Part shown: one piece after another, positions 52,964 to 64,000 of the stretch | Layout: each line of letters begins with the position of its first letter | Numbering within the stretch: the stretch's first letter is position 1 | Assembly (NCBI GenBank): GCA_043228905.1 | Contig: JBHGNT010000020.1 | Location: forward strand, 5,704,001-5,768,000 | Length of the DNA: 64,000 nt | Direction: 5' to 3' | Source of the DNA: Azolla caroliniana | Taxonomy: Eukaryota; Polypodiophyta | Position numbers and translations under genes: made by a program | The notes under the pieces: generated by a model | What the model was told of the DNA's origin: nothing | What the model saw: only the letters and a program-made list of their open reading frames with translations | The model's database searches: none

Positions 52964-55900
52964 TCACACCATTTCATTTTGATCCTCTTCGAAAAATTCT
53001 TCATCCTCATTTTCTATGAAACTAGGTTCGGTGTCTTCTCTTCTTTTAAAAATATTTATTCTTTTTCCCGCAATCGGCGTCTGGATCTTAGTCCCATCCA
53101 ACTCGTTCAAGTAGTAGGTAGCCTTATCAATCACCGTCCGTACTTCATAAGGCCCAAACCACCATTTTGCGAACTTCCTCATTGTACTGTACTGGTTCTT
53201 GAGGCTACTATCTAGTACCAACACCCAGTCTCCATCTTGAATCTTTCGTGGTCTTAATCTGTTTACTTTGTCAAATCTTGCTTTGTTCTTTATCCGAGCT
53301 TCCTTCAATTTCTCAATAGCCTTTTCTACATCTTTTGCTTGACATTGTAGTTGTCGGATACGAACTGCTAGCAAGTCTTCTCTACTCATCTCTGACTCCC
53401 ATGGTAGCATTGCCCATGTAGCAATCTTCTCTTCAATCGGCATCATCGGCCTTTGTCCTATCATGAGCCCTATCGGCATATATCTTGTCACCTGAACTAT
53501 GTGCGGTCCTATCCGCCCACAATGCATATGGCAAGACCTTAGGCCAATTACCTACTTTGCCTTTACATGCTTTTGCAAGTGCTTTACCTATCGGGCTATG
53601 ACCTCCTTCTATCTTTCCATTTGCCTCAGGATTATATGTTGTTGTCAATGATAACCGAATTCCAATTCTATCAAAGAACTCTCTTGCTTCATCAAAATTG
53701 AGCTCACCTCTATCAGCCACTATCTTCCCTATACACCCATACCTACATATTATATCCTCTAATATGAATTGACATACTACTGATATGGTCTTCGATCTTA
53801 GTTCTCTTCCTTCAACTTGATTTGTAAGGTCTTCTCTAGCAAGTACCAGGAACTTCTTTTGACTTGCCCCCATTGGCATTGCCACTATATCAACCATCCA
53901 CTTGTAATGTATAGCCGGCGAATAGGTCGAGTGCAACTCATCTCTATGCTTAATGTTGGAGTAGATTTGACAGGTTGGGCATGTCTCGACATACCTCTTG
54001 ATTTCGTTGTAGAATCTTGGCTACCAATATCTTTCCTTTATTTTACTAAATGTTGCCCAGACTCCACGGTGTCCAACCCACTCCCTGTCATGTAATTCCT
54101 TTAATATCTGCTCCTGTTGCACTTGGTCACAGATAACCCGTTGTGGATTTCCCATTTTATACTTTGGGTGCTTCCAAAGGTAACCTTGGTGCAAGAAAAA
54201 TCGTTGTGCCTTCTTTTGAAAATTTGAGAAGTTTCTCCAACTCCAAGTTCCTTCCTTCCATGGTGCCTGTAGATACTTCCCGATTTCCTTAAACTCTTCA
54301 TTATACTCTTCTTCTTTAAACTCATGTTCTTCATGTGGCTCACCCCCTCTAATTGCATTTATGACCAAAGCTGATTCTTCTTCGTTGCTATCTGATTCTG
54401 CCACTTCCTCTTTTTCATATTTTGCTCTAGATAACATGTCAACCATTGCATTCTTCTCACCAAATATACGTCGAACATCTGGGTTGATGCTTTTGATGTA
54501 GATACACCACCTAAGCATTGCTTGGTCTGGAATACTGCAATTTGCAATAGTCCCCAGAATTGGCAAGCAATCTGTCTCCACGATCACCTCAGCACCAACC
54601 AGATAGTCCCTATCCGTCTTGATAGCAATGATTATACCCTAGAGCTCTCTCTTCACTAAGTACCTTCGTTGGCATCGGCTAAGTACCTTCGCACCAAATC
54701 AAATCGGATGTCTTTCTCCTTCCTCATCTTGTTGGCTTATTACCCACCCGATTCCAATCGCACTTGAGTCAACTGTGAGGATTATTGGTTGGGTGTAGTC
54801 AGGTTGTTTCAATGCAGGAGCTTTAGCCAGATTCTCCTTCAGTCTTTTAATTGCATTTGAGTGCTCTTCTGTCCACTCAAATGCTTCCCCTTTTCTTAAT
54901 AGCCGATACAATGGATTTGATATGTGGGCATAATGTGGAATCCACCTGCAATAGAAGACACATGCACCCAAGAACCTCTGAACTTCAGATATAGAGTTGC
55001 ATTCTTCTTTCATATTTTGTATTGCGTTGATCTTTGTTGGTGCTGGCTTTCTTCCGTATGGCCCACACATTATGTCCTACCACTAGTACTTCTTGAACCC
55101 TGAATATTGATTTTGGAGCCGAAAGTGTTAGGTGTACCTCCTCTAGGCTTGAAAGCAGTTTATCACAATCTTCTATGTGATCCATGAAAAACTTCCGACA
55201 TCCACTATTATCCAATTCTTCATTCTTCATTCTTTCCTCGTATCCTTTAATGGGTATATCATCCAAGAAAGGCATGGTTATGTGAGGAATAAAATCTCGG
55301 AGAACTTTGTGCATACCATTCATCATGTGAGTGACCGAGTTGGTCGCACCTTGAGGTAGGGTACACATTTGAAGTAATCCAATAGGAGTCCTAATGGAGG
55401 TGATATCCCGACTACCGGCCGCAAGCTGGAACTGGTCATAGCTAGAGTAGAGATCACCCATAGAGTAGATCGCCCTTCCAGCGAACATCTCTGCAAACTC
55501 ATCTATTATCGGCATTGAATTCCGAATAGTAACTTGATTCATAGGTTGCATGTCTTGATTGAATCGAAGCCGCCCATCCTTTTGCACTGTAAACCATCTA
55601 CTCGAGTATGGAGTGTTTGATGGTTCCAAGTTGCCCATGTTCATTTTCTCTTTTAGAAGCTCGATTAATTGCGGTATCCTTGCTCTTGGCACTTGGATTG
55701 ACTTCAGATTCCACGGAATGTGTGGTATTGTGAAGATGACCATTGGTTCAACTACTTTCGGATTCACACATCTAATTTCTTCAGGGTTGAAGGAGAATGC
55801 TTTCCCATGTGGCCCTAGCATTTTTCTGAATTCTGCTTCTTCTATAGGTGTTAGGAAGTCCTCCCCTCCAATTCTTAGTTCTTTAATTGTTTCTTCCGTG

Positions 55901-56398
55901 AACTTGTGCCCAATTCTCTTTGGATCCCGAAGAATTGGCTCGGTCGACACCTCCTTCATTATCTTTTCACTGTCTTCTAGAAGTGGTGTTGCTGCTGGCC
56001 GGACCTTCTTCTCCACCGTTTTGTACTTGGTGTTTATTCGAGCTTCTTCATTTTGAACATACTCCTTGATGGTTTTGAATAGCTCGATGGAATTTATCAC
56101 AACTTCAACTTCATCATCTTCCATCATTAGAGACTCCAACTCTCCTACTATATCTTTAAAACAATATTCTTCAAATATATTCACTAATTTTTCTTCTGAA
56201 TCTATCATACCTCCACCTTGTAATTCTTTTTCTATTTTTTGGAATTTCTTTCCTTTGAAATCTTCTATTATAGTTGCGCCATCTACCGACGCAACATATA
56301 ATTTACCTTTATCTTCAATGCTATGAATGGGGCTTCTTACTTCCCTTGGGCCATCACAACCCCTTTTTGTAAGGGCCCGCTCTAGAAATCCTATACGA
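52964..56398 (-). pseudogene. Gypsy W pol, broken
   Basis: Five frame blocks. 56398-54985: open from the -1 overlap with gag through MIDSEEKLVNIFEEYCF, RT WFTVQKDGRLRFNQD, GDLYSSYDQFQL, TLPQGATNSVTHM and FLDD. After a shift near 55070: RT/RNase H to 54699 (LGACVFYCRWIPHYAHIS, LTVDSSAIGIGWV). 54587-54021: VETDCLPILG, then VADMLSR-like MVDMLSRAK, and zinc-domain HDREWVGHRGVWATFSKIKERYW. 53936-53433: integrase MVDIVAM, ADRGEL, NGKIEGGHSP. 53527-52964: C-terminal GDWVLVLDSSL and WWFGPYEV. The glycine in KIEGGH follows an intact catalytic Glu. Homologous along its whole length to gypsy1 Pol. Confidence 0.88.
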
Positions 56399-58561
56399 AA
56401 TCCCCCACATCTTGTAGTAGATGATCTCGTAGATTCTCCTTATTCCTCTCATGATTTGATCGAACAGTAAGGAACCGTACCAACCTCTTCCCATCCTGGC
56501 TTCGAATCCTAGCAAACGCTGCTCCATTATCAATCACTTTAGTCTCTATCCGCACTGTTGTGATGTACGGTTGCCCTAGGATTACTGGATAAAATGACTT
56601 CTCCTGGACGAAGAAGTTTTGATCTACTGAAATGTCCCCAATTGTAACTGTAATATTTGGACATGCGCCACATAAATCCTCCACGACCTCAGTCGCTTCT
56701 CTCACCTTCCAACCGTGGTTCCTTTCTATTGGCCATCTCCTGCGATTGTAAAAATCAGACGAGATGATATTTATCTCGGAGCCATGGTCGATGAGTGCCA
56801 CACATGGTTCCATCTTATCTCCAATTTTGACTGGAGCCTCGGTTGTTGCTCCAGCCTAGTGTGTGCGGGTGTAATGGCTTCGTTCCTCTTCATGACTACA
56901 TTGTGTGTCAGCACTCCGTACCCCGGCTAACAATGCAGTCTCCATATCTTCATCTTCCTCCCGTATCATGACGGTATTTACTCCACCCGTTTCTTCAACC
57001 ACTTGTCTTTTCCTCCAAATCACATCAATGATCACTTCATGAAATTCCTTCTTCGCGATCCCTAGTACTTCTCGGAGTGTTAACTCAACTTTGCTATCCT
57101 TGATTCTAGCACATGCTTTAGGTCAGTGGAAATTTCGATGTCGGAGGCGAGTTAGAATGATGGGGCTATCTTTTGCTTACCTTTGTCTTCTTTCATCGCC
57201 TCTGCTGCAACTCGTTCAGTTTCTCGGGTCTCAGGTTTTCTAGAAGGTCCCGCTTCTTCAGTTCTCCTTTGTTTTTCTTCGACTGTCACCTCGTGGGCAT
57301 TCACCCCCGCTATCTTGGTGATCATAGTGAGTGAATCTACTAGGTCATTCAACCCAGTACTACTCCTTATCTCGTCACCCGCCTTTCGTAAGTCATGTGG
57401 CTGGACTCTTTTGTCAGTAGAGGACTTTATCACTTTTCCCCAAAATCCTAATCCAATTTGGGGATCATCGACCTTCAATCCGGAAGTAGTCGAAAAGTAC
57501 ATTGCCTGAACATTCTTCGACTCTTCGTCCTCCATCACTTTCTTCATCCTACCTTTGCCGAAGTTGGTTTTTAGGGTCTCTGAGGAGTGGATTCTCCCAT
57601 TTTGATAGAAGATAAGATTTCTTTCTAATGCTTCCTTATGGCTCTAACAATCCCTTCTTTGGTGCTCCGCGCTATCGCACCATATGCATCGGCGGACGAA
57701 TTCACCCTTTTCTCCTTCATTGGGCTTTTGATGAACACCCGAGCTTTCACCCTTCTCAAGTTTTGTGAACTTGAGTTGTAGATCCCGCATTCCCTTTATC
57801 AGTTCATCAATCGTAGATTCTGGCTCCTTTCCTTTGCTATCATCCGTTCAAGTTCCTGATTCTTGTTTTGGATGTTCTCTGGCTGTTGTCTTTATTCTAT
57901 CGTCATAGCCACCCTCCATCCTTAGCGCCCTCCTTCTTAGTACTCAACAAGCCTCGAGTACTTCCACCCAATCGGACACCAAACCGGTTGTGCTTGTCCA
58001 GTCTTCCAGAAGGATGGCGATATCTTTTCTAAAAGATTTATCTGCCGCTCGGACAAATAAATCCAACTTCTCTAATTGTAGTAGTTCTCGATCTCTTACC
58101 GAGAGCTCATTATATCTTTTGTCAAACTCTCTCAGCAACTCTGACATTGAGAGTGCTTTACCCCCTTTCTCAGTCCATTCGAGAAAGCTCTTCTTTGACA
58201 TTCGGTTCCGGTCGTCTAGCATGTATTCATCAAGCAATGCTTGACGGAACCTGTCGCAATCTTCACAGAATCTCTCCGATAATTCCGTTACCCTTGCTCG
58301 GACATCAAGTGTGCATACCCGATTGATGTGCGAGACCATTTGTTCTCCGGTTGCCCCTCTACTGGCCATCTCGTATTCGAAGACCTCAAGGAACTGAGTG
58401 ACGTCCTCGCCATTAAATTTGCTTATCCTCTCAATGACCGTTTGTACGGCGAGCGTTAACTCACTTTCCATTCGGTTCATTGCACTTTGCTCTTGAAACA
58501 TCCGATTCATCATCGTCATCATGAAACTTGCCATCTCTTCATTGAAGCCCTTATTTGCCAT
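56391..58561 (-). pseudogene. Gypsy W gag-protease, broken
   Basis: Likely starts at ATG 58561 (MANKGFNEEMASFMM); a longer open frame runs up to the primer site. Capsid-like part ends at a stop near 57944 (VERISKFNGEDVTQF, RYNELSVRDRELLQ). Zinc knuckle CIWCDSAEHQRRDC near 57650-57695, followed by a stop. Protease at 56391-56813: VALIDHGSEINIISSDFY, VILGQPYI. The frame ends VGDFV-stop, where the pol frame runs through in -1. Confidence 0.85.
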
Positions 58562-58656
58562 GTCTGTGTTGGCACCTTTATCCGCCAGTTTCTTTGATTT
58601 TTCGACCTTCTCTTTGTAAAACTTTAACTCCGAAACTCCCCTTGTCGACGACACTT

Positions 58657-58672
58657 CACGTCGGGTTCACCA
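58657..58672 (-). promoter_or_regulatory. Primer-binding site of gypsy W
   Basis: Same 16 bases as in gypsy1, 2 and 3 (complement CACGTCGGGTTCACCA), four bases from the LTR. Confidence 0.75.
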
Positions 58673-58676
58673 AATT

Positions 58677-59373
58677 TGTGTCGCAAAGATTGTGGTTGTG
58701 TGTCGCAACCGCCGGGGTTCTGTGACTCGGGGATGATCGGGGTGAAAACGTATAATCGCAGATGGTGCGATGACAAGAAGTCAAGAAGGTAAGATAAATG
58801 CAAAAGAAGTTATTCGAAGAGGATTCGAACTCACGACCTTTTGTTTACAAAGAGGCGTTCGAGATACACCACTTTAACTTCTTCCTTTTCTTGTAGTTTC
58901 TTTCTTTTCTTTAACTCTTGCCTTGATTTATGCAGGCCACCATCTTCTTCGGCGAGTTCTGCATCCCATACCCACGCGAGCTTCTTCACTCGCTTTTCCT
59001 TCTCTTCCTTCTCCTTCTCCTCCTCTCCCCCTTTAGCTACCATAGGCGTGGCTTATATAGGGTGGTCAACCGCCCTACCACCCTCTTGAGGCGGTTGTAT
59101 TTTTATTTTATTCTTCTTTTATTTATTTATTTATAGTTCTATATTTCAGAAATTATAGAAATAACCCTCATTTAATTTTGGCCCCCTTTTGACATAACTA
59201 CATTTTTGTCCCAAGTAACATTAATGCTTCCGAAGCTTGTATCTTGGGCTTCTGAACTCTGATTCACGAACCGAAAATTCCTTCATCCTCCTTGTCATAA
59301 TCTCAAGATGGGAAATGTAGTTCTATAGATTTTTGACATTGTTTTCACATCGTGAAGTTTCAACTTTATGACA
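58677..59373 (-). repeat. Gypsy W 5' LTR (697 bp)
   Basis: TGTGTCGCAAAGATTGTGG start and CTTTATGACA end. Carries on the minus strand a tRNA-like module (58819-58882). Confidence 0.83.
58819..58882 (-). other. tRNA-like module in gypsy W LTR
   Basis: Minus-strand AAGTTAAAGTGG (58869-58880, A-box-like, 11 of 12) and AGTTCGAATCC (58821-58831, B-box-like, 10 of 11), 37 bases apart. Here it is in the sense of the element, the reverse of gypsy1/2/3, and the sequence between the boxes differs, so it may be a separate acquisition. Kept in the left LTR at 51929-51992. Confidence 0.6.
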
Positions 59374-60418
59374 TCGGGCCTTGTACCGGTTAACCGAACC
59401 GTCGGCATTGTACTTTACCTTGTACACCCATTTGGAACTGATTGGTTTACAGTGTCAGGGAGGGTCAACGAGGTCCCATGTGTCGCTGGCATCAAGTGCC
59501 TGCATTTCTTCCTCCATAGCGGCACGCCAATTTGCGTCTTATGCCACTTCTGCGTAGGTGTGCGGCTCTAGCACTTCCGCCACTTTCGTCATGTATGCAT
59601 AGTCATGTGCCATGTACTCATTGTACCCATACCGTGTAACGGGGTTCTTTTGGCGGGATGACTGGCGTAACTTGTCGTTACCCGGTTTAAGGCGCTTCTT
59701 GGCCGATTCAGACTTCCTTTTTGAAGATCCGACTTCTTCCTTTCCGGAGTCGGACTCACTCCGATCCGACTCAACGTTGTCGGTTTCGTATTCCGGCATC
59801 TTCTTCTTCCCCTTCTCTTTACGTGTGTATCGTCTCCTCGGTTCCTTGCGCGGGGAGAGCATGATAGAGTCTCCACTACTCGCCAGTTCTTCATCTGACT
59901 GGTAATCCTGACTTAGCCGCTCATTCAGTCTACTCAACCGGAATGAGATCAGACTCTCCTCTAGAGTGCCGAAATCTTCATCTTTGACCTGGACTTCCTC
60001 GGGCTCACTAGCCTAATCGTCTGGAGTCGGGTCTTCGTCGGGAGTTGGAGTTGGTAAGGAGTACCATGATGCCGTCTCATCAAACTCGACATCTCAGCTT
60101 ACTCGGACCTGCTTAGTCCGAGGGTTATAGCACTTATACCACTTCTGCTCAAGCGAGTAGCCGACTAGGATGCACTTCTCCGAGTTCGGATCTAGCTTTT
60201 TCCGCTTCTCATCCGGTACATGCACATATGCTATGCTACCGAATATTCGAAGGTGTCTCAAATTCGGCTTGCGCCCGAAATACAGCTCGTGTGTTGACAC
60301 CTTGTCACCGATCCGGTTTTGGATGTAGATGGTCGTCCGAACTGCCTCAGTCCAGTAGAAATGGGGCATGCTCTTCTCCTCCAACATTGCCCTTGCCGCG
60401 TCGACAATTGACCGGTTC
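59374..60418 (-). pseudogene. Copia H pol, integrase C-terminus to RT start
   Basis: From 60418 leftwards: integrase NRSIVDAARAMLEEKSMPHFY, HELYFGRKPNLRHLRIFGSI, KCILVGYSLEQKWYKCYNP to 60094. After a stop comes the linker ESLISFRLSRLNERLSQD, RRRYTRKEKGKKKM, SSRQKNPVTRYGYNEYM and EPHTYAEVA to 59539, then RT start to NRYKAR at 59374. Interrupted on the right by copia E and on the left by gypsy W. Same lineage as copia A (1-1983). Confidence 0.85.
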
Positions 60419-61022
60419 TGTAAGGAATAGACGCTTCTATTCACCTTCACCGCTCGGCCACAACCGAGTAAGCGCGAATCGATGGAGCAGAAAATAGGAA
60501 CCACAAAGAGAAACAAAACGCGAGTACACAGGGATTAACGTGGAAAACCCTATACGGGAAAAAACCACGGGAGTACAAGACTCCAAACCAACACTATACA
60601 GAGAAGTATACAATGGCGAGCTGCAAGGCGACGACCTTGAGCTCGCTGTCCTCGCCACAGGCGGCGGAAATACACAGAGGCGTCTACCTCTTCCTCTCTC
60701 GCGCTCTATCTCTCTCACGGCTGCTCTCTCTTCACTCCTCTAAAGTGGAAAAACAGAAAAATGAGAAGCAACAGTAAAACTGTTTGCCCTAAGTCATATT
60801 TATACTTATATGACTTTGGGCTATTTACAACTGTAGCCTCAGGGGCCCATAGCGAACATATTCACGGATATGTCCCTGCATCCGGATCGCTCTCCGGGTA
60901 CATTCGTCATCCGGTACCGAAACCGGGGTCTTCGTCATCCGGATCCGAAACCGAAACCGGGCTTGTCGGCATTCATCTCCGATATCCGACCATCCCATCC
61001 GAAAGGGACCGAAATCCCAACA
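60419..61022 (-). repeat. Copia E 3' LTR (604 bp)
   Basis: In element sense starts TGTTGGGATTTCGGTCCC at 61022, directly after the polypurine tract (61023-61033, AAGGGGGAGTT on minus), and ends CTATTCCTTACA at 60419. Flank GGTTC at 60414-60418 is the probable target duplication; its partner lies beyond the window. Confidence 0.82.
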
Positions 61023-61032
61023 AACTCCCCCT

Positions 61033-64000
61033 TCACTTCGGCATGGGATGTCTCTCCAATCCGATCCTCTTCCGGCATGCTTCCAGTTTGTCGGGTGTGA
61101 GGACCTTGGTCAGCATATCCGACCCGTTCTCGTCCGTGTGGATCTTTGTCAGCACGAACTCCTTGTCTTCTATCCTTTCCCGGATCCAGTGATATCTTCG
61201 CTGGATGTGCTTCGTCCGGGAGTGATAGGCCGCGTTCTTCGCAAGGTGGATTGCACTCTGACTGTCGCAGTAGAGTCGGTACTCCTCCTGCCGGATACCG
61301 AGCTCTCTAATGAAGTCCTTCATCCATATTATTTCCTTGCCGGCTTCAACAGCCGCCATGTACTCCGCCTCCGTGGTTGACAACGCAACCGTCTTCTGCA
61401 GCCTCGACTGCCATGAAACAGCTCCCCCTGCATACGTCATCACATACCCTGATGTGGACCGGCTGGTATCTGCATCAGCCGACATATCCGAATCGGTGAA
61501 ACCGTCGAGTTCGGGTTTACCGGAGCCGAATCGGAGGCACACATTCGCTGTGCCCTTCAGGTATCGGAGTATCCACTTGACCGCGTTCCAATGCTCTTTG
61601 CCGGGATTGCTCATGTACCGGCTCACCACTCCGACTGCATATCCGATATCCGGTCTCGTACACACCATGGCGTACATCAAGCTCCCGACGGCTGAGGCAT
61701 ACGGCACTTTCATCATATCCTCCTTTTCAGCCTTTGTCTTGGGACTTTGCTTGCTGGACAGCTTGCAGTTTGTCGGGAGGGTCGATCCGACCGGTCTTGC
61801 TTCCGACATGTTGAACCGGTGAAGCACCTTCGTCACGTACTTCTCCTGTGACAGCCACAACTGCTTCTTCTTCCGGTCCCGGATGATGTGCATCCCTAGT
61901 ATTTGCCTTGCCGGACCCAGGTCCTTCATTGAGAAGGTTCGGTGAAGGGCCTTCTTCAGCATCCGTATCTTGACCTGGTCCCGTCCGACGATCAACATGT
62001 CGTCCACGTACAGGAGGAGTATTAGAGAGTCTCCTCCTTCAAACTTCTTCACAAACACGCAGTGGTCGGACTGCGTTTTGAGGTACCCTTCGTCGGTCAT
62101 GAAGGAGTCGAACTTCCGGTACCATTGCCGGGGAGCCTGCTTCAGTCCGTAAAGGCTCTTCTTCAACCGGCATACCAGGTGCTCCTTCCCTTTCTTCTCG
62201 AATCCTTCCGGTTGCTGCATGTAGATCTCTTCATCGAGGTCACCATGAAGGAATGCCGTCTTCACGTCCATCTGTTCTACCTCGAGGTCCATGCTTGCCG
62301 CTATGCTCAGCACCGTCCGGATGGAGGTCATCTTCACTACCGGGGCAAATATCTCGTCGAAGTCGACGCCCTTCTTCTGCTGAAACCCCTTCACCACGAT
62401 CCTGGCTTTGTATCTCGGGGGGTTTCCGGCATCTCCCGGTTTCAGCTTGAACACCCACTTGTTTCGAAGTGCCCGCTTTCCTTTCGGCAACTCCACAAGT
62501 TCATATGTGTGGTTCTCATGCAGGGAATCCATCTCGTCCTGCATGGCACTCAACCACCTGCGGCTCTGGGTGTCGTGCTTTGCTTCTTCAAAGCTCTCCG
62601 GCTCCCCCTCGTCGGTTAGCAGCACGTGCTCTGGTTCCGGAAATCTCCGGGGGGCCCTTCTCTCTCTTAGAGGATATCTCCGTTCCGGAGCTTCGGTAAC
62701 CGGTTCCTCCGATTCTTCTTCATCCGAATCCATTTCGGGATCGGAGCCGGTTCCGGTATCATTTTCATCTTCTTCGGCCGGTTCTGTTTCTTCACCGTCT
62801 TCGGCCGGATCCTCGAGTGCTAACCGGTCCCTTGCCGGTCGGGACTGCTCCTCATAGAGTTGATCCTCACCGGTCGACTTGGAGCTCTTCATCTTCTTCT
62901 CCGACTCCCAGTCGGCGAGTGTCTTGTCCTCCATGAAGATGATGTCTCGACTCCTGAATATCTTCTTGTCGACCGGGTCCCATACTCGGTAGCCGAACTC
63001 GTCGTCGCCGTAACCGAGGAATATGCATGGCTGGGTCTTTGGATCTAGCTTTCCTCTCCGGTCCTTTGCCACATGCACGTATGCGAGACACCCGAACACC
63101 TTCAGATGCCGGTAGGACACTTCCTTACCGGTCCACACTTTCTGCGGCGTGTCTCCGTCCAAAGGTACTGAGGGTGATCTGTTTATCACGTATGTCGCCG
63201 TCGACATTGCCTCAGCCCAAAACCCCTTGGGTAATTTCGCATGCGCCAACATACTCCGGACCCTCTCCATTATGGTCCGGTTCATCCTCTCCGCCAGCCC
63301 GTTCAGTTCCGGCGTCTTCGGCACAGTAAACTCGAGCCGGATTCCCTTCGAGCGACAGTACTCCGCGAACTGCCCCCGGTATTCCCCTCCGTTATCCGCT
63401 CGTATCGCTTTCAGCTTCTTGCCGGATTCCCTTTCCACTCTCGCGTGGAGTTCTTTGAAGACGCACAACACTTGGTCCTTTGTCTTCAACGGTGCCGTCC
63501 ACAGTCTTCGGCTGTGATCATCTATGAATGTTACGAAGTACTGGGCTCCGCCATGTGACTTCGTTTCTACCTGACACACGTCGGTGTGCACCAACTCCAA
63601 TGGTGCGCTACGTCTCGTCGGTGGCCTTGAGTGGAAGGAGGTTCGGTTCTGCTTACCGGCCAGGCAATCGGTGCACTTCTCCAGGTGCACATGCTTCACT
63701 GGAATAAGGTTGTCTTCTGCAAGCCTCTTCATCCCCTTCTCACTCATGTGGCACAGTCTTTTGTGCCACAGCTCACCGGCAGTGTCGGCTGCCACATTCA
63801 GCTCTTCCGGACATAACCAGGCATTCATCAGGTACAGTGTGTTGACCTTCCGGGCCCGAGCCACTATCAAGCTCCCCTTGCTGAACTTCATGACACCGTT
63901 CCGGATGCTACCCGTGTAGCCTTCATCATCTAGCCTCCCGGCCGAAATCAGGTTCAGTCGGACCTCCGGAACGTGTCGGACATTCTTCAGCAACATTTTG
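61033..64000 (-). CDS. Copia E Pol: integrase-RT-RNase H, uninterrupted, 5' end outside window
   Basis: Open for 987 codons and still open at the window edge. GAG-pre-integrase with H78/H83 (LWHKRLCHMS) and C108/C111 (CTDCLAGK). Integrase triad D139 (VHTDVCQ), D201 (RADNGGEY) and E236 (LAERMNR). Integrase C-terminus HLKVFGCLAYVHVA near 297-310. Acidic linker about 370-450. RT from about 490 with VKGFQQKKGVDFDEIFAPV, MDVKTAFLHGDLDEEIYM and LLLYVDDMLIVG (YVDD 663-666). RNase H with VALSTTEAEYMAAVEAGKE and LYCDSQSAIHLAKN. Ends at HPMPK beside the polypurine tract. All catalytic residues I can check are present, so probably a young, potentially active copy. Confidence 0.93.
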   Translation of the reverse strand, partial: KMLLKNVRHVPEVRLNLISAGRLDDEGYTGSIRNGVMKFSKGSLIVARARKVNTLYLMNAWLCPEELNVAADTAGELWHKRLCHMSEKGMKRLAEDNLIPVKHVHLEKCTDCLAGKQNRTSFHSRPPTRRSAPLELVHTDVCQVETKSHGGAQYFVTFIDDHSRRLWTAPLKTKDQVLCVFKELHARVERESGKKLKAIRADNGGEYRGQFAEYCRSKGIRLEFTVPKTPELNGLAERMNRTIMERVRSMLAHAKLPKGFWAEAMSTATYVINRSPSVPLDGDTPQKVWTGKEVSYRHLKVFGCLAYVHVAKDRRGKLDPKTQPCIFLGYGDDEFGYRVWDPVDKKIFRSRDIIFMEDKTLADWESEKKMKSSKSTGEDQLYEEQSRPARDRLALEDPAEDGEETEPAEEDENDTGTGSDPEMDSDEEESEEPVTEAPERRYPLRERRAPRRFPEPEHVLLTDEGEPESFEEAKHDTQSRRWLSAMQDEMDSLHENHTYELVELPKGKRALRNKWVFKLKPGDAGNPPRYKARIVVKGFQQKKGVDFDEIFAPVVKMTSIRTVLSIAASMDLEVEQMDVKTAFLHGDLDEEIYMQQPEGFEKKGKEHLVCRLKKSLYGLKQAPRQWYRKFDSFMTDEGYLKTQSDHCVFVKKFEGGDSLILLLYVDDMLIVGRDQVKIRMLKKALHRTFSMKDLGPARQILGMHIIRDRKKKQLWLSQEKYVTKVLHRFNMSEARPVGSTLPTNCKLSSKQSPKTKAEKEDMMKVPYASAVGSLMYAMVCTRPDIGYAVGVVSRYMSNPGKEHWNAVKWILRYLKGTANVCLRFGSGKPELDGFTDSDMSADADTSRSTSGYVMTYAGGAVSWQSRLQKTVALSTTEAEYMAAVEAGKEIIWMKDFIRELGIRQEEYRLYCDSQSAIHLAKNAAYHSRTKHIQRRYHWIRERIEDKEFVLTKIHTDENGSDMLTKVLTPDKLEACRKRIGLERHPMPK

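Larger units (their letters stand above)
51793..59373 (-). mobile_element. Gypsy W: complete but decayed Ty3/gypsy element
   Basis: LTRs at 51793-52927 (with solo LTR S inside) and 58677-59373, polypurine tract, gag-protease, pol and tRNA-Trp-type primer site, all in reverse orientation. Sits in the RT of copia H; the two flanks join as NRYKAR / LVAKGYA. I could not recognise a target duplication. Older than gypsy1: many lesions in gag and pol, and clearly diverged LTRs. Confidence 0.88.

Noticed and set aside
51788-59377. Target duplication for gypsy W
   Set aside because: Flanks AACT and TCGG do not match; the ends or the duplication have mutated, so none is claimed.

Overview
This window reads as repeat-rich nuclear DNA of a seed plant. 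Three things point that way: dense nested Ty1/copia and Ty3/gypsy LTR retrotransposons, several copia primer sites of the initiator-tRNA-Met type (TGGTATCAGAGC), and one intron-containing gene whose best match is the plant HEMK2/N6AMT1-type methyltransferase. I cannot name the species. Almost everything else is retrotransposon or old decayed DNA. Element letters and numbers below are my own labels.

Layout. (1) 1-15680 is a five-deep nest. Copia C (+) was hit by a gypsy-type LTR X', that by copia B (-), that by copia A (-), and that by gypsy1 (-, 1984-9273), which is nearly intact. (2) 15681-21800 is the only stretch that looks like host DNA. It holds the methyltransferase gene (17245-18299), microsatellites and some local tandem duplications. 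(3) 21801-34221 is a second copia pile. LTR/gag of copia L is followed by LTR K, then by copia G (-), which is split by copia D (+), which is itself split by copia F (-). A small foldback element sits in the gag of G. The RNase H piece of copia J comes last. (4) 34222-49032 is a degenerate Tat-like gypsy Y (+). It is interrupted by a solo LTR X with the gag-only element gypsy2 (37401-40976) directly beside it, and by a rearranged pair, gypsy Z (+) and gypsy3 (-). (5) 49033-64000 is copia H (-), split by gypsy W (-, 51793-59373, whose left LTR carries solo LTR S) and by copia E (-, 60419 to beyond the window end), which has an uninterrupted pol frame.

The most unusual content is the gypsy group 1/2/3/W/Z (X and X' share its LTR ends). 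Its members share a primer site that fits the 3' end of plant tRNA-Trp, 4-bp target duplications where both ends can be read, a DHGS protease motif inside Gag, and an FLDD reverse-transcriptase motif. A Pol frame overlaps the Gag stop in the -1 frame, and several LTRs carry tRNA-like A-box/B-box modules. Gypsy1 has intact gag-protease and pol frames. Gypsy2 has no pol but an intact 673-codon Gag-fusion frame and almost identical LTRs, so an autonomous/non-autonomous partnership is plausible.

All coordinates come from reading the sequence by eye. LTR termini marked as approximate could be off by a few to tens of bases. Family names rest on recognised motifs, not on database searches.
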